This document shows, piece by piece, positions 18,501 through 25,713 of a stretch of DNA of 64,000 nt (within the stretch, counting starts at the first letter, position 1; each line of letters starts with the position of its first letter). The translations under genes were made by a program, and so were the position numbers. The notes below the pieces were generated by a model. It had not been told where the DNA came from, did not search any database, and saw nothing but the letters and a program-made list of their open reading frames with translations. The DNA comes from Alphaproteobacteria bacterium (lineage in GTDB: Bacteria > Pseudomonadota > Alphaproteobacteria > Micropepsales > Micropepsaceae): the NCBI GenBank assembly GCA_013389115.1, contig JACADY010000036.1:1-64000 (forward strand). Direction: 5' to 3'.

Positions 18501-19226
18501 CTAGGGCGAAGGGGTTCCCCCGATCGCCGGCTGCATCGCAGCAGGCTCGGCCGCTTCCGGCGCGGTCTCAGCGGTGGATTCGCTGGCAAGCGTCGCTTCG
18601 GCCTGTCCAGGCAGATCAAGCCGCCTGGCAAGCCGCACCGTCAGGCTTTGTGCCTGATCCGGGTTCATTTGCGCAAGAACAAGTGCGATTTTTGCCGGCT
18701 TCATCCGCTGCGAGACATTGAGGAGAACAGCCGCATCGAGTTTTTCGAAGATCCGCGCGGCATCGGCCGGCTTCATTGTTTCATACACTTTGACAAGATC
18801 AGCGAGCTGGCGCTCTGCCTCTTCATCGCGCTTGCCCAGGAGCGCTTCGATATCGCCCTTGATCGTCTTCAATTCCGCGATGCGTTCATTCACGCGTTTT
18901 TCCGTCGCAGCAAGAAGCTGCTCCCGCATCTGTTGTTCCTTGTCGATGGCATCGAGCTCCTGGCGTCGCTTGCCTAGGCTCTCAAGGACCGCGATTTCCG
19001 AAGGGCTCAACCCCCCTGGGTCGGCGGCGTCTTCCCTTGGCGCGGCAGTACCTGCGCCTTGGTCAGCGGCGGGCGCCGGCTCCTGGGCTGGCTCATGCGT
19101 GGCCGGGGCCGCTTCTTCGGCGAGCGCGGTAAAGCCATTGGCAATGTCGGCGACCTTGACGACGAGCAGCAACGCCGCGCCGGCGGCGATCGTGGGGAAA
19201 AACCGCAACCGCAAGGACATACTCAT
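18501..19226 (-). CDS. motE: MotE-family flagellar motor accessory protein
   Basis: 241 residues: an N-terminal membrane anchor or signal (residues 8-28), a Pro/Ala/Glu-rich linker, a coiled coil (about residues 75-135, KRRQELDAIDKEQQMREQLL onward), and a MgtE-N-like helical domain (YETMKPADAARIFEKLDAAV, then QMNPDQAQSLTVRLA). This layout matches MotE, a periplasmic chaperone of the motility protein MotC in rhizobia. It overlaps the DUF6468 gene by four bases (ATGA). The family call rests on domain layout and context. Confidence 0.75.
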   Translation of the reverse strand: MSMSLRLRFFPTIAAGAALLLVVKVADIANGFTALAEEAAPATHEPAQEPAPAADQGAGTAAPREDAADPGGLSPSEIAVLESLGKRRQELDAIDKEQQMREQLLAATEKRVNERIAELKTIKGDIEALLGKRDEEAERQLADLVKVYETMKPADAARIFEKLDAAVLLNVSQRMKPAKIALVLAQMNPDQAQSLTVRLARRLDLPGQAEATLASESTAETAPEAAEPAAMQPAIGGTPSP

Positions 19227-19582
19227 CTCGCCTCCTTTAAGGCTTTGAGCAAGGCCTGACCCGCCCCGTTCTCAGGGCGTTGTCCCTCAAGCCGCGATGA
19301 CAATTTGCTGCCGCTTTCGACAAGAAGCGCCAGTTCGTCCGCCGCCGCGCGCGCCGCCTTCGTGCGCTGCTGCAACTCGGCGCCTGAACCCTCGGCGACC
19401 ATCTTGATCCCCGCAAGCGTCGTCTCGGCACGTTTGGTCGCCTCGGTGAGCTTGGCGATGAAGTCGGTCAGGCTCGTCTGACCCTCGCGAAGGGCACGCA
19501 GGCGCTGATCCAGCACGAGGCAATAGGCGATCACACCCGCAAGGAGCCCGGCGACGATGAGATCAAGGACGATCGGGATCAT
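19223..19582 (-). CDS. DUF6468 protein next to fliM
   Basis: 119 residues: one N-terminal membrane helix (IPIVLDLIVAGLLAGVIAYC) and then a helical, probably coiled-coil, region rich in Lys/Ala/Glu (SLTDFIAKLTEATKRAETTL). I recognise it as the small DUF6468 family found beside fliM and motE in alphaproteobacterial flagellar operons; its function is unknown. It starts six bases after fliM and overlaps motE. A single-pass membrane protein that helps motor or switch assembly is a reasonable guess, not shown by sequence. Confidence 0.75.
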   Translation of the reverse strand: MIPIVLDLIVAGLLAGVIAYCLVLDQRLRALREGQTSLTDFIAKLTEATKRAETTLAGIKMVAEGSGAELQQRTKAARAAADELALLVESGSKLSSRLEGQRPENGAGQALLKALKEAR

Positions 19583-19588
19583 AGGCCG

Positions 19589-20713
19589 CTACCGGTTGAC
19601 GAGATCGGAATGAGAATGGCGCTTGAGCGTACGCTCGACACGTACGGCGACATGCGGCCCGATGCGCCCCATGCTGCCCCGCATGAGAGGAACGCCGCCG
19701 CACCGCATTTCGACCAGGGAATCGGGGCTCACATTGAGCATCAAGGTCTGCCCGACCTTGAACTCCATGACGTCCTTCAGCGACAGGATCTGCTCGTCGA
19801 GCACAGCGTCCAGATCGACGGTCGTCGACCACAGCTCGGTCGCCAGATGGCTCTCCCAGATCGAGTCGCGGCCGAATTTTTCGCCCATGAATTGCTGCAG
19901 CAGCAATTCGCGGATCGGCTCCAGTGTCGCATAGGGAAGCAGCATCTCGATGCGCCCGCCGCGATCCTCCATGTCAATGCGCAGCTTAACGAGAATGGCG
20001 GCATTCGCAGGGCGCGCGATCGCGGCAAACCTGGGATTTGTTTCAAGTCGGTCGAGCTGGAAATCGATGGGCGAGAGCGGTTCGAAGGCGACCCGGCAAT
20101 CGGCGAGCACGACCTCGATCATCCGCTGCACCAGCGTGCGCTCGATCGTCGTATAGGGACGCCCCTCGATGCGCATTGCCGCCGTGCCGCGCCGGCCGCC
20201 CAGAAGCACATCGACGATCGAATAGATGAGATTGGAATCGACCGTGAAGAGGCCGTAATTGTCCAGCTCCTCCGCCCGGAAGACGGCGAGTATGGCTGGC
20301 AGCGGGATCGAATTGAGGTAATCCCCGAACCGGATCGATGACACATTGTCGAGGCTGACCTCGACATTGTCCGAGGTGAAATTGCGCAGTGACGTCGTCA
20401 TCAGCCTGACAAGCCGGTCGAACACGATCTCCAGCATCGGCAGTCGCTCATACGAGACGAGCGCCGAGTTGATGATCGCGCGAATGCCGCTCTTGTCCTG
20501 GGCGTTGTCGCCGCCCGAATCAAAGCCGAGAAGACTGTCGATTTCGTCCTGGTTGAGAACGCGGTCAGAGCCGCCGGAATTCTCGCCCTCCACCATCGCG
20601 GCCCAGTCATCGGCGGCGGCGGCGTCGGATGATTTCTGTTCGCCTGCGGCGGCATCAGCCCCCCACTCGGCGGCCAGCGCGTCTTGATCGGTCGGTTCGT
20701 CGGGTCCACTCAT
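19589..20713 (-). CDS. fliM: Flagellar motor switch protein FliM
   Basis: C-ring protein that binds phosphorylated CheY and sets rotation direction. 374 residues. The CheY-binding segment LNQDEIDSLLGF occurs at about residue 53, after an Asp/Ala-rich extension of about 50 residues that canonical FliM lacks. The middle domain includes YERLPMLEIVFDRLVRLM and FRAEELDNYGLFTVDSNLIY. The C-terminal SpoA domain carries KVGQTLMLNVSPDSLVEMRC. 13 bases after fliL, before the DUF6468 gene. Confidence 0.96.
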   Translation of the reverse strand: MSGPDEPTDQDALAAEWGADAAAGEQKSSDAAAADDWAAMVEGENSGGSDRVLNQDEIDSLLGFDSGGDNAQDKSGIRAIINSALVSYERLPMLEIVFDRLVRLMTTSLRNFTSDNVEVSLDNVSSIRFGDYLNSIPLPAILAVFRAEELDNYGLFTVDSNLIYSIVDVLLGGRRGTAAMRIEGRPYTTIERTLVQRMIEVVLADCRVAFEPLSPIDFQLDRLETNPRFAAIARPANAAILVKLRIDMEDRGGRIEMLLPYATLEPIRELLLQQFMGEKFGRDSIWESHLATELWSTTVDLDAVLDEQILSLKDVMEFKVGQTLMLNVSPDSLVEMRCGGVPLMRGSMGRIGPHVAVRVERTLKRHSHSDLVNR

Positions 20714-20726
20714 CGCATCAACGCAT

Positions 20727-21329
20727 CTACTGAATGATCATTTCTTTGAAGAGAACGTCCTTCACCTCGGCCGGTGCAATCGCCAGATTGACGCGCCTGA
20801 CCAGCTCTTCCTTTAAACGGAACATGCCAGCAGAGCCCTGAAGATCCTCGAGCCGCAATTCGCGAAGGTAGATCTGAAAATTGTCGATGACGCGTGGCAT
20901 GAGCGATTCAATCGTGGCACCGGCTTCAGGGTTCTTGAGTTCGAGCGCGACCGAAAGCTTGAGGAAGGTCGGCCGGTCCGCGGTTGAATTGAGATTGACG
21001 AGGATTTCCGGCAGGTCGAAAAACGCGCCGCCAGCGCCGCCGCCATGGCCATCGCCCCCGCCGCCATGTTCATCCGTGCCATGGTCGTCCGCGCCGTGCT
21101 CACCGGCCCCGTGCTCATCCGTTCCGTGGCCCGCATCGGCTGTCTGCGTGCTCTCCCCGCCGCTGAAGAGGAAGAAATAGGCTCCCCCGCCGGCGACCGC
21201 GAGCAGCAGGACGGGTGCAACGACAAAGAGCAGGATGAATTTGAGGTTAAAGCGCCCCTTCGCGCCTTCGGCTTTCTCGCCGTCGCCCTCTTCCCTGTCC
21301 CCTTCGGGTTTCGGCTTTTCTTTTGCCAT
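20727..21329 (-). CDS. fliL: Flagellar basal body-associated protein FliL with a His-rich linker
   Basis: Single-pass membrane protein that surrounds the stators and affects torque. 200 residues: a charged cytosolic N-terminus (KEKPKPEGDREEGDGEKAEG), a membrane helix at about residues 30-55, and a periplasmic linker (residues 68-95) made of HG-x-D/E repeats with six histidines. The C-terminal FliL domain follows (FFDLPEILVNLNSTADRPTF). The frame opens at a GTG at 21353, but the ATG at 21329 has GAGGGG seven bases upstream and is preferred. First gene of fliL-fliM-DUF6468-motE-TPR. Divergent from flgF. Confidence 0.93.
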   Translation of the reverse strand: MAKEKPKPEGDREEGDGEKAEGAKGRFNLKFILLFVVAPVLLLAVAGGGAYFFLFSGGESTQTADAGHGTDEHGAGEHGADDHGTDEHGGGGDGHGGGAGGAFFDLPEILVNLNSTADRPTFLKLSVALELKNPEAGATIESLMPRVIDNFQIYLRELRLEDLQGSAGMFRLKEELVRRVNLAIAPAEVKDVLFKEMIIQ

Positions 21330-21415
21330 GGATATCCCCTCGCCCACGGGCACGTTGCCGTCGGGTTGATGAAATCCATCGTTATGGCCGCCAGGTTAAG
21401 GAAGGGTTTGGCGAA

Positions 21416-21432
21416 CCGGCAAAATTTGCCGG
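21416..21432. promoter_or_regulatory. 17-base palindrome CCGGCAAA-A-TTTGCCGG between fliL and flgF
   Basis: Perfect inverted repeat with core CGGCA-N5-TGCCG, centred about 100 bases upstream of the -24/-12 promoter of flgF and 95 bases from the fliL start. The position suits an enhancer for a sigma54 activator such as FlbD. Confidence 0.6.
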
Positions 21433-21517
21433 ATCGAACCTGCCCCAGATGCCGCGCGCGTCCCGCCGCACCTCTAAAATATCATGACAAGACAATGGGT
21501 TGTCCGCTCAAACGCGA

Positions 21518-21533
21518 TGGCACGGGCAGTGCA
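21518..21533 (+). promoter_or_regulatory. Sigma54 (-24/-12) promoter of flgF-flgG-flgA-flgH
   Basis: TGGCACGGGCAGTGCA: the -24 GG and -12 GC are ten bases apart, and only one base departs from TGGCACG-N4-TTGCA. The predicted transcript starts near 21544, about 68 bases before the flgF ATG. Confidence 0.65.
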
Positions 21534-21611
21534 ATCAAGGGCCGGAGGGTTTGGTGCCAAACGTTTGGTGGTTCTGATGGAACCGCGGCAGCAGCAAAAG
21601 AAGAGCCAGTC

Positions 21612-22358
21612 ATGGATGCGAGTCTCTCGATCAGCCTGTCGAACCAGATGGCACTCCGTCGCAAGATGGATGTGATTGCCAACAATCTGGCAAACCTCTC
21701 AACGACCGGTTTCAAGCGCGAGATCCCGCTCTTCGAGGAGCGGCCGGTCAACGTTTCGGCCCGCGACGCCGAAGGCGGCGAGCGCAACTTGATGCTCACC
21801 TATGTTGAGGATTGGGGCACGCTGCGCGACATGTCCGACGGCCAGATGCTGAAGACCGGCAATCCATTGGACCTTGGCATTGCGGGCGACGGCTTTTTTC
21901 AAGTTCAGACGCCCGACGGCATTCGTTACACGCGCAACGGCGCCTTCACGCTCGACGACACCGGCCGCATCGTCACGAGCGACGGCTATCCGCTTCTTGA
22001 TGATGGGGGTGGTGAAATCGTCGTTGACCCGACCGAGGGTGACCTTGCCGTCGCCAAGGATGGCACGTTGTCGAACGAGACCGGCATCATCGGCCGCATC
22101 GGCCTGGTGACCTTCGACCCGACGGTGGAACTGAAGAAAACGGGCAGCAGCCTCTTTGAGGCCGACGCGTCTCCGCTTCCGGCCGATGATGCGAGCATAC
22201 TTCAAGGCACGATCGAGCGCTCGAATGTTGAAGCCGTCGTTGAGATGACCGAGATGATCGAAGTGATGCGCGCCTATCAGCATTCGACGGACCTGATCGG
22301 CACGTCCGAAGAGATGACGCGCCGTGCCGTGCAGAAACTCGGCGAAGTGCGCGCGTAA
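21612..22358 (+). CDS. flgF: Flagellar proximal rod protein FlgF
   Basis: Rod protein. 248 residues with the flagellar axial signature RRKMDVIANNLANLSTTGFK, the FlgE/F/G pattern NPLDLGIAGDGFFQVQTPDG and a C-terminal helix VVEMTEMIEVMRAYQHSTDL. The open frame runs back to 21045, antisense to fliL, but ATG 21612 gives the family N-terminus (MDASLSISLSNQMALRRKMD) and lies downstream of the sigma54 promoter. Followed by flgG after 23 bases. Confidence 0.95.
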   Translation: MDASLSISLSNQMALRRKMDVIANNLANLSTTGFKREIPLFEERPVNVSARDAEGGERNLMLTYVEDWGTLRDMSDGQMLKTGNPLDLGIAGDGFFQVQTPDGIRYTRNGAFTLDDTGRIVTSDGYPLLDDGGGEIVVDPTEGDLAVAKDGTLSNETGIIGRIGLVTFDPTVELKKTGSSLFEADASPLPADDASILQGTIERSNVEAVVEMTEMIEVMRAYQHSTDLIGTSEEMTRRAVQKLGEVRA

Positions 22359-22381
22359 GCCTGTGAGAGGAGAGTGAAGCC

Positions 22382-23173
22382 ATGCGGGCCATGAACATCG
22401 CTGCGACGGGAATGCTCGCGCAGCAGACGAATGTCGAGGTCATCTCGAACAACATCGCCAACATGAACACCACAGGGTTCAAGCGCCAGCGCGCTGAATT
22501 CCAGGACCTGCTCTATCAGAACATCTCCCGCCCGGGCGTCGCGAGCTCCGATTCAGGTACCGTCGTGCCCAACGGCGTGCAGATCGGCCTCGGCGTGCGC
22601 ACGGCCTCGACCTACCGCATCATGGAACAGGGCAATCTCTCCTCGACCGAGAATCCATATGACCTTGCCGTCCAGGGGAAGGGGTTCTTCCGCGTCTTGC
22701 TGCCTTCGGGCGATGAAGCCTATACCCGGGCGGGCGCCTTCTCGGTCTCATCCGAGGGCCAGCTCGTAACGCCGGCGGGCTATGCCGTGCAGCCGGCAAT
22801 CGTCATTCCGCGCGAAGCAGTGGAAGTCAGCATCGACAAGACAGGCCAAGTGCAAGTCATGCTGTCGGGGCAGACAACCCCTCAGACCGTGGGGCAGATT
22901 GAATTGGCCACCTTCTTCAATGAAGCAGGTCTGAGCGCCATGGGAGACAATCTCTTTCTGGAAACGGACGCCTCAGGCTCGCCTCAAACGGGGACGCCGG
23001 GATCTGAAGGCTATGGCACGCTCCTTCAGGGCTTCATTGAAACCTCGAATGTCGATCCGGTTTCCGAGATAACAAGCCTGATTTCAGCGCAGCGCGCCTA
23101 TGAAATGAACTCGAAGGTCATCACGACGACAGACGAGATGATGGCCATGACCGCCAACCTTTCGCGCAGCTAA
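22382..23173 (+). CDS. flgG: Flagellar distal rod protein FlgG
   Basis: 263 residues, the standard FlgG length. The N-terminus MRAMNIAATGMLAQQTNVEV with ISNNIANMNTTGFKRQRAEF is diagnostic. Also present are NPYDLAVQGKGFFRVLLPSG and the C-terminal VSEITSLISAQRAYEMNSKV. GGAGAG lies just upstream of the ATG. Second gene of flgF-flgG-flgA-flgH. Confidence 0.97.
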   Translation: MRAMNIAATGMLAQQTNVEVISNNIANMNTTGFKRQRAEFQDLLYQNISRPGVASSDSGTVVPNGVQIGLGVRTASTYRIMEQGNLSSTENPYDLAVQGKGFFRVLLPSGDEAYTRAGAFSVSSEGQLVTPAGYAVQPAIVIPREAVEVSIDKTGQVQVMLSGQTTPQTVGQIELATFFNEAGLSAMGDNLFLETDASGSPQTGTPGSEGYGTLLQGFIETSNVDPVSEITSLISAQRAYEMNSKVITTTDEMMAMTANLSRS

Positions 23174-23187
23174 GGGGACTGACAGCC

Positions 23188-23679
23188 ATGATCCGCATCG
23201 CCCTCATCCTCGCCGCGCTACTCATCGCAGGGCCGGGGCTCGCGGCTCAGGACGGAGCCACGATCGAAATCCCCGTGCTTGCCCGCGACGTCGCGCCAGG
23301 CGAGGTCCTCACCGAGGCGGATCTCGACTACACGCAAATCGCCGAAGCAGCGCTTCGCCCTGGAACATTGACCGATCCTGCCAACATCGAAGGCTTGTCG
23401 CCGCGCCGGCGCATGCGCGCGGGCCAAGCGCTGCGCGCGCGTGACCTGCGTCAGCCCATTCTCGTCCGGAAGGGCGAAGTGGTAACGCTGATGTTCCGCG
23501 CCCCTGGCCTTACCCTTTCAGCCTCCGGTCGCGCGCTGAGCGATGGCGGGCTGGGAGAGACGATCGCGATCACCAACACGCAATCGCACCGCACTGTCGA
23601 AGCGACGATCGAGGCCAGAGGTCTCGCCACGGTCGCAGGAGAGCCCAACCTTGTCGCCGAAAACACCCCGGCCCCTTGA
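23188..23679 (+). CDS. flgA: Flagellar P-ring assembly chaperone FlgA
   Basis: Periplasmic chaperone for P-ring (FlgI) assembly. 163 residues: a signal peptide (residues 1-19, ending GPGLA), then an SAF domain (VLARDVAPGEVLTEADLDYT, GQALRARDLRQPILVRKGEV) and the conserved tail GETIAITNTQSHRTVEATIE. Shorter than enterobacterial FlgA, as is usual in alphaproteobacteria. 14 bases after flgG. Confidence 0.93.
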   Translation: MIRIALILAALLIAGPGLAAQDGATIEIPVLARDVAPGEVLTEADLDYTQIAEAALRPGTLTDPANIEGLSPRRRMRAGQALRARDLRQPILVRKGEVVTLMFRAPGLTLSASGRALSDGGLGETIAITNTQSHRTVEATIEARGLATVAGEPNLVAENTPAP

Positions 23680-23710
23680 AATGAGCCCGTTGAAGAAAGG
23701 CGGTAGTATC

Positions 23711-24457
23711 ATGCGTTTGCCTCTCCTGCGCGTCGCGGCGCTGCTCGGCCTTGCTGCGCTCGCGTCTTGCGGCTCGCTCTCCCGCCTCGCCGAAGTGGGT
23801 GAGCCCCCCGCCATGAAACCCGTCACGACACCACTCGCCCAGCCCAATTACAGTGCGGCCCTCGTCCCCATGCCCAAAGTGCCCGAGCCTGTCTATGGCC
23901 CCAACTCGCTATGGGCCGCTGGATCGAAAACCTTCTTCAAGGATCCTCGCGCGGCGCGCGTTGGCGACATCTTGACCATCGAAATCCAGATCGCGGATGA
24001 GGCGCAGGTCGACAACACGACCACTCGGAACCGCACCAATTCAGAAGACACCGGCATTACCGCGCTTGCTGGCTTTGAATCTTACCTTCAGCCCCTCCTT
24101 CCCGGTGTCGTTGACCCCGCGAACCTCGCGGGCGTCGAGAGCAGTTCCACCCAGGAAGGCAGCGGCAGTGTCAATCGCAAGGAAGAGGTGAACCTCACCG
24201 TCGCCGCCATCGTCGTCGACGTGCTGCCAAATGGCAACCTGGTCATCCAGGGCCGTCAGGAAGTACGGGTCAATTTCGAGCTGCGCGAGCTGCTTGTCTC
24301 CGGCATCGTCCGGCCGGAAGACATTTCGAACACCAACACCATTCAGCACACCCAGATCGCAGAGGCGCGTATTTCCTATGGTGGCCGGGGGCAAATTACG
24401 GACATGCAGCAGCCCCGCTATGGCCAGCAGGTGCTCGATATCCTGATGCCATTTTAA
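23711..24457 (+). CDS. flgH: Flagellar L-ring lipoprotein FlgH
   Basis: Outer-membrane ring around the rod. 248 residues with a lipoprotein signal ending LAALAS-C20. Family motifs include FKDPRAARVGDILTIEIQIA, EEVNLTVAAIVVDVLPNGNL and the C-terminal GRGQITDMQQPRYGQQVLDI. ATG 23711 puts the lipobox at a normal distance. An alternative ATG at 23681, one base after the flgA stop, would add ten residues and also works. Last gene of the flgF operon, followed by a strong hairpin. Confidence 0.95.
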   Translation: MRLPLLRVAALLGLAALASCGSLSRLAEVGEPPAMKPVTTPLAQPNYSAALVPMPKVPEPVYGPNSLWAAGSKTFFKDPRAARVGDILTIEIQIADEAQVDNTTTRNRTNSEDTGITALAGFESYLQPLLPGVVDPANLAGVESSSTQEGSGSVNRKEEVNLTVAAIVVDVLPNGNLVIQGRQEVRVNFELRELLVSGIVRPEDISNTNTIQHTQIAEARISYGGRGQITDMQQPRYGQQVLDILMPF

Positions 24458-24486
24458 GGTTTGTCGCGCTGATCTGAAAAATGGGA

Positions 24487-24507
24487 GGGGCCGGATCATC
24501 CGGCCCC
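24487..24507. terminator. Hairpin terminator between convergent flgH and dksA
   Basis: GGGGCCGGA, a 3-base loop and TCCGGCCCC form a perfect 9-bp stem. ATTCTCATTC follows on the plus strand and TCCCATTTTTC on the minus strand, so it probably serves both genes. Confidence 0.7.
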
Positions 24508-24511
24508 ATTC

Positions 24512-24928
24512 TCATTCGTCGCGATAGACCTTTTCCCGACGCTCATGCCGTTCCTGGGCCTCAAGGCTCAAGGTCGCGATGGGTCTGGCTTCGAGCCGAC
24601 GGATAGTGATCGGCTCCCCTGTTTCTTCGCAGAAGCCGTATGACCCATCCTCGATTCGCCGCAATGCAGCATCGATCTTTGCGATTAGCTTGCGCTGCCG
24701 GTCCCGCGTGCGCAGCTCTAGCGCCCGTTCGGTCTCCGAGGAGGCGCGATCAGCCAGATCGGAATGCTGATGGGTATCGGCCTGCAGATTCTCGATTGTC
24801 TGGCGGCTTTCCTTCAGAATGTCTTCCTTCCAGGTGAGCAGCTTCCGCCGGAAATACTCACGCTGCCGTTCGTTCATGAAGGGCTCGTCCTCTGAAGGAC
24901 GGTAATCCGGGGGAAGGATCACTCCCAT
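24512..24928 (-). CDS. dksA: RNA polymerase-binding transcription factor DksA, single-cysteine type
   Basis: Binds the RNA polymerase secondary channel and works with ppGpp. 138 residues: a coiled-coil region (FRRKLLTWKEDILKESRQTI), then the C-terminal zinc-finger fold GSYGFCEETGEPITIRRLEA and RPIATLSLEAQERHERRE. Only one of the four zinc-binding cysteines remains (FCEET; the second pair is replaced in ATLSLEAQ), a form I know from other alphaproteobacteria. A minus-strand promoter lies at 24977-25005. In Caulobacter relatives it also lies next to flagellar genes. Confidence 0.93.
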   Translation of the reverse strand: MGVILPPDYRPSEDEPFMNERQREYFRRKLLTWKEDILKESRQTIENLQADTHQHSDLADRASSETERALELRTRDRQRKLIAKIDAALRRIEDGSYGFCEETGEPITIRRLEARPIATLSLEAQERHERREKVYRDE

Positions 24929-24976
24929 GGATAAGTCTCTCCCATTGACACGGGGTGCGGGCGCAAACGCGCGGTC

Positions 24977-25005
24977 TATATATCGATGAGCATTTGGATT
25001 CTCAA
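24977..25005 (-). promoter_or_regulatory. Candidate sigma70 promoter of dksA
   Basis: On the minus strand TTGAGA (complement of 25000-25005), a 17-base spacer and TATATA (complement of 24977-24982), about 50 bases upstream of the dksA ATG. Confidence 0.5.
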
Positions 25006-25068
25006 CGCCGCCAAAAGCACGGTTTTGTGTCAGAACCGGCTTTGCCCCCTATCCCCCGTATGGTTCCG

Positions 25069-25488
25069 CTAAAAATTTTGTTCGAGTTTGGCGAGTTCGA
25101 CCTGCGCGCGCAGGTCAATCTCATCGAGCACCTCTTGCAGGCGGGGGTCCTGGAACCCCTCCCGCTTGACCTGGACGAGCGCCGTCAGCCGCGAAAGCAC
25201 AGCCTTTGGGATGGCACCGGAGAGGATGCCGACCTTGATCTGGTCAAGCAGATCGAGCATTTCGTCCGCCCGCTTGACGGCCTTTGAGCGCCCGATCATG
25301 GCGTCTGGAAGGGATTGCAGCGCAATGAGCGCATCGACGGCCGCGATGGCATTCGTCGTCACCGCGGGGGCTGCATGGGCGATTTCAGCCTCTCGCTCCA
25401 CCTTGAAGGAGCTACCGCCCGCGGCGCTTCGTGTGCCGCGTGCGGTTGCTGCCCCCCCCGTCGAACCTGTCGCAGAAACCTTCATCAT
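25069..25488 (-). CDS. fliX: Flagellar assembly regulator FliX
   Basis: In Caulobacter FliX acts with FlbD to couple class II basal-body assembly to sigma54-dependent late genes. 139 residues with the family features MMKVSATGSTGG at the N-terminus and ALIALQSLPDAMIGRSKAVK, RADEMLDLLDQIKVGILSG in the core. Two consecutive ATGs at 25488 and 25485 are equally possible starts. It is divergent from flgI, as in Caulobacter. A near-consensus CtrA box lies 43 bases upstream. Confidence 0.9.
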   Translation of the reverse strand: MMKVSATGSTGGAATARGTRSAAGGSSFKVEREAEIAHAAPAVTTNAIAAVDALIALQSLPDAMIGRSKAVKRADEMLDLLDQIKVGILSGAIPKAVLSRLTALVQVKREGFQDPRLQEVLDEIDLRAQVELAKLEQNF

Positions 25489-25530
25489 TCCGCCCGTAAC
25501 CGTTGATGCACCATAGTGTGCAACGGGATG

Positions 25531-25545
25531 TTAAGGGGGTCCTAA
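25531..25545. promoter_or_regulatory. Near-match CtrA box between fliX and flgI
   Basis: TTAA-N7-CTAA on the plus strand (TTAG-N7-TTAAC on the minus strand), one mismatch, 43 bases upstream of fliX. In Caulobacter fliX is a CtrA-dependent gene. Confidence 0.5.
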
Positions 25546-25546
25546 A

Positions 25547-25584
25547 CCCGGCAAATCTTTCCTTCACGGCGCGGATTTGCCGGG
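25547..25584. promoter_or_regulatory. Inverted repeat CCCGGCAAATC / GATTTGCCGGG upstream of flgI
   Basis: Perfect 11-base arms (25547-25557 and 25574-25584) with a 16-base spacer, 61-98 bases upstream of the flgI -24 element. The arms share the CCGGCAAA half-site with the palindrome in the fliL-flgF gap, so this may be a pair of activator (FlbD-like) sites. Confidence 0.55.
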
Positions 25585-25644
25585 CGCCGCGCCCCGCTTG
25601 GCAGAAATAGCCCTTTCAAATCAAAGCATTATCGAAAGCTCGTT

Positions 25645-25660
25645 TGGCACGCTTCTCGCT
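25645..25660 (+). promoter_or_regulatory. Sigma54 (-24/-12) promoter of flgI
   Basis: TGGCACGCTTCTCGCT: correct GG-N10-GC spacing, one base from TGGCACG-N4-TTGCT. The transcript start is predicted near 25672, about 42 bases before the flgI ATG. Confidence 0.65.
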
Positions 25661-25713
25661 GATGGCAATCCGACTGGCCCACTTCATCCAAAGGGCCGCG
25701 CGGAGATGACGCG

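Noticed and set aside
21045..21611. Long N-terminal extension of flgF reaching into fliL
   Set aside because: The FlgF family start is at 21612, downstream of a sigma54 promoter; the extension is antisense to fliL.
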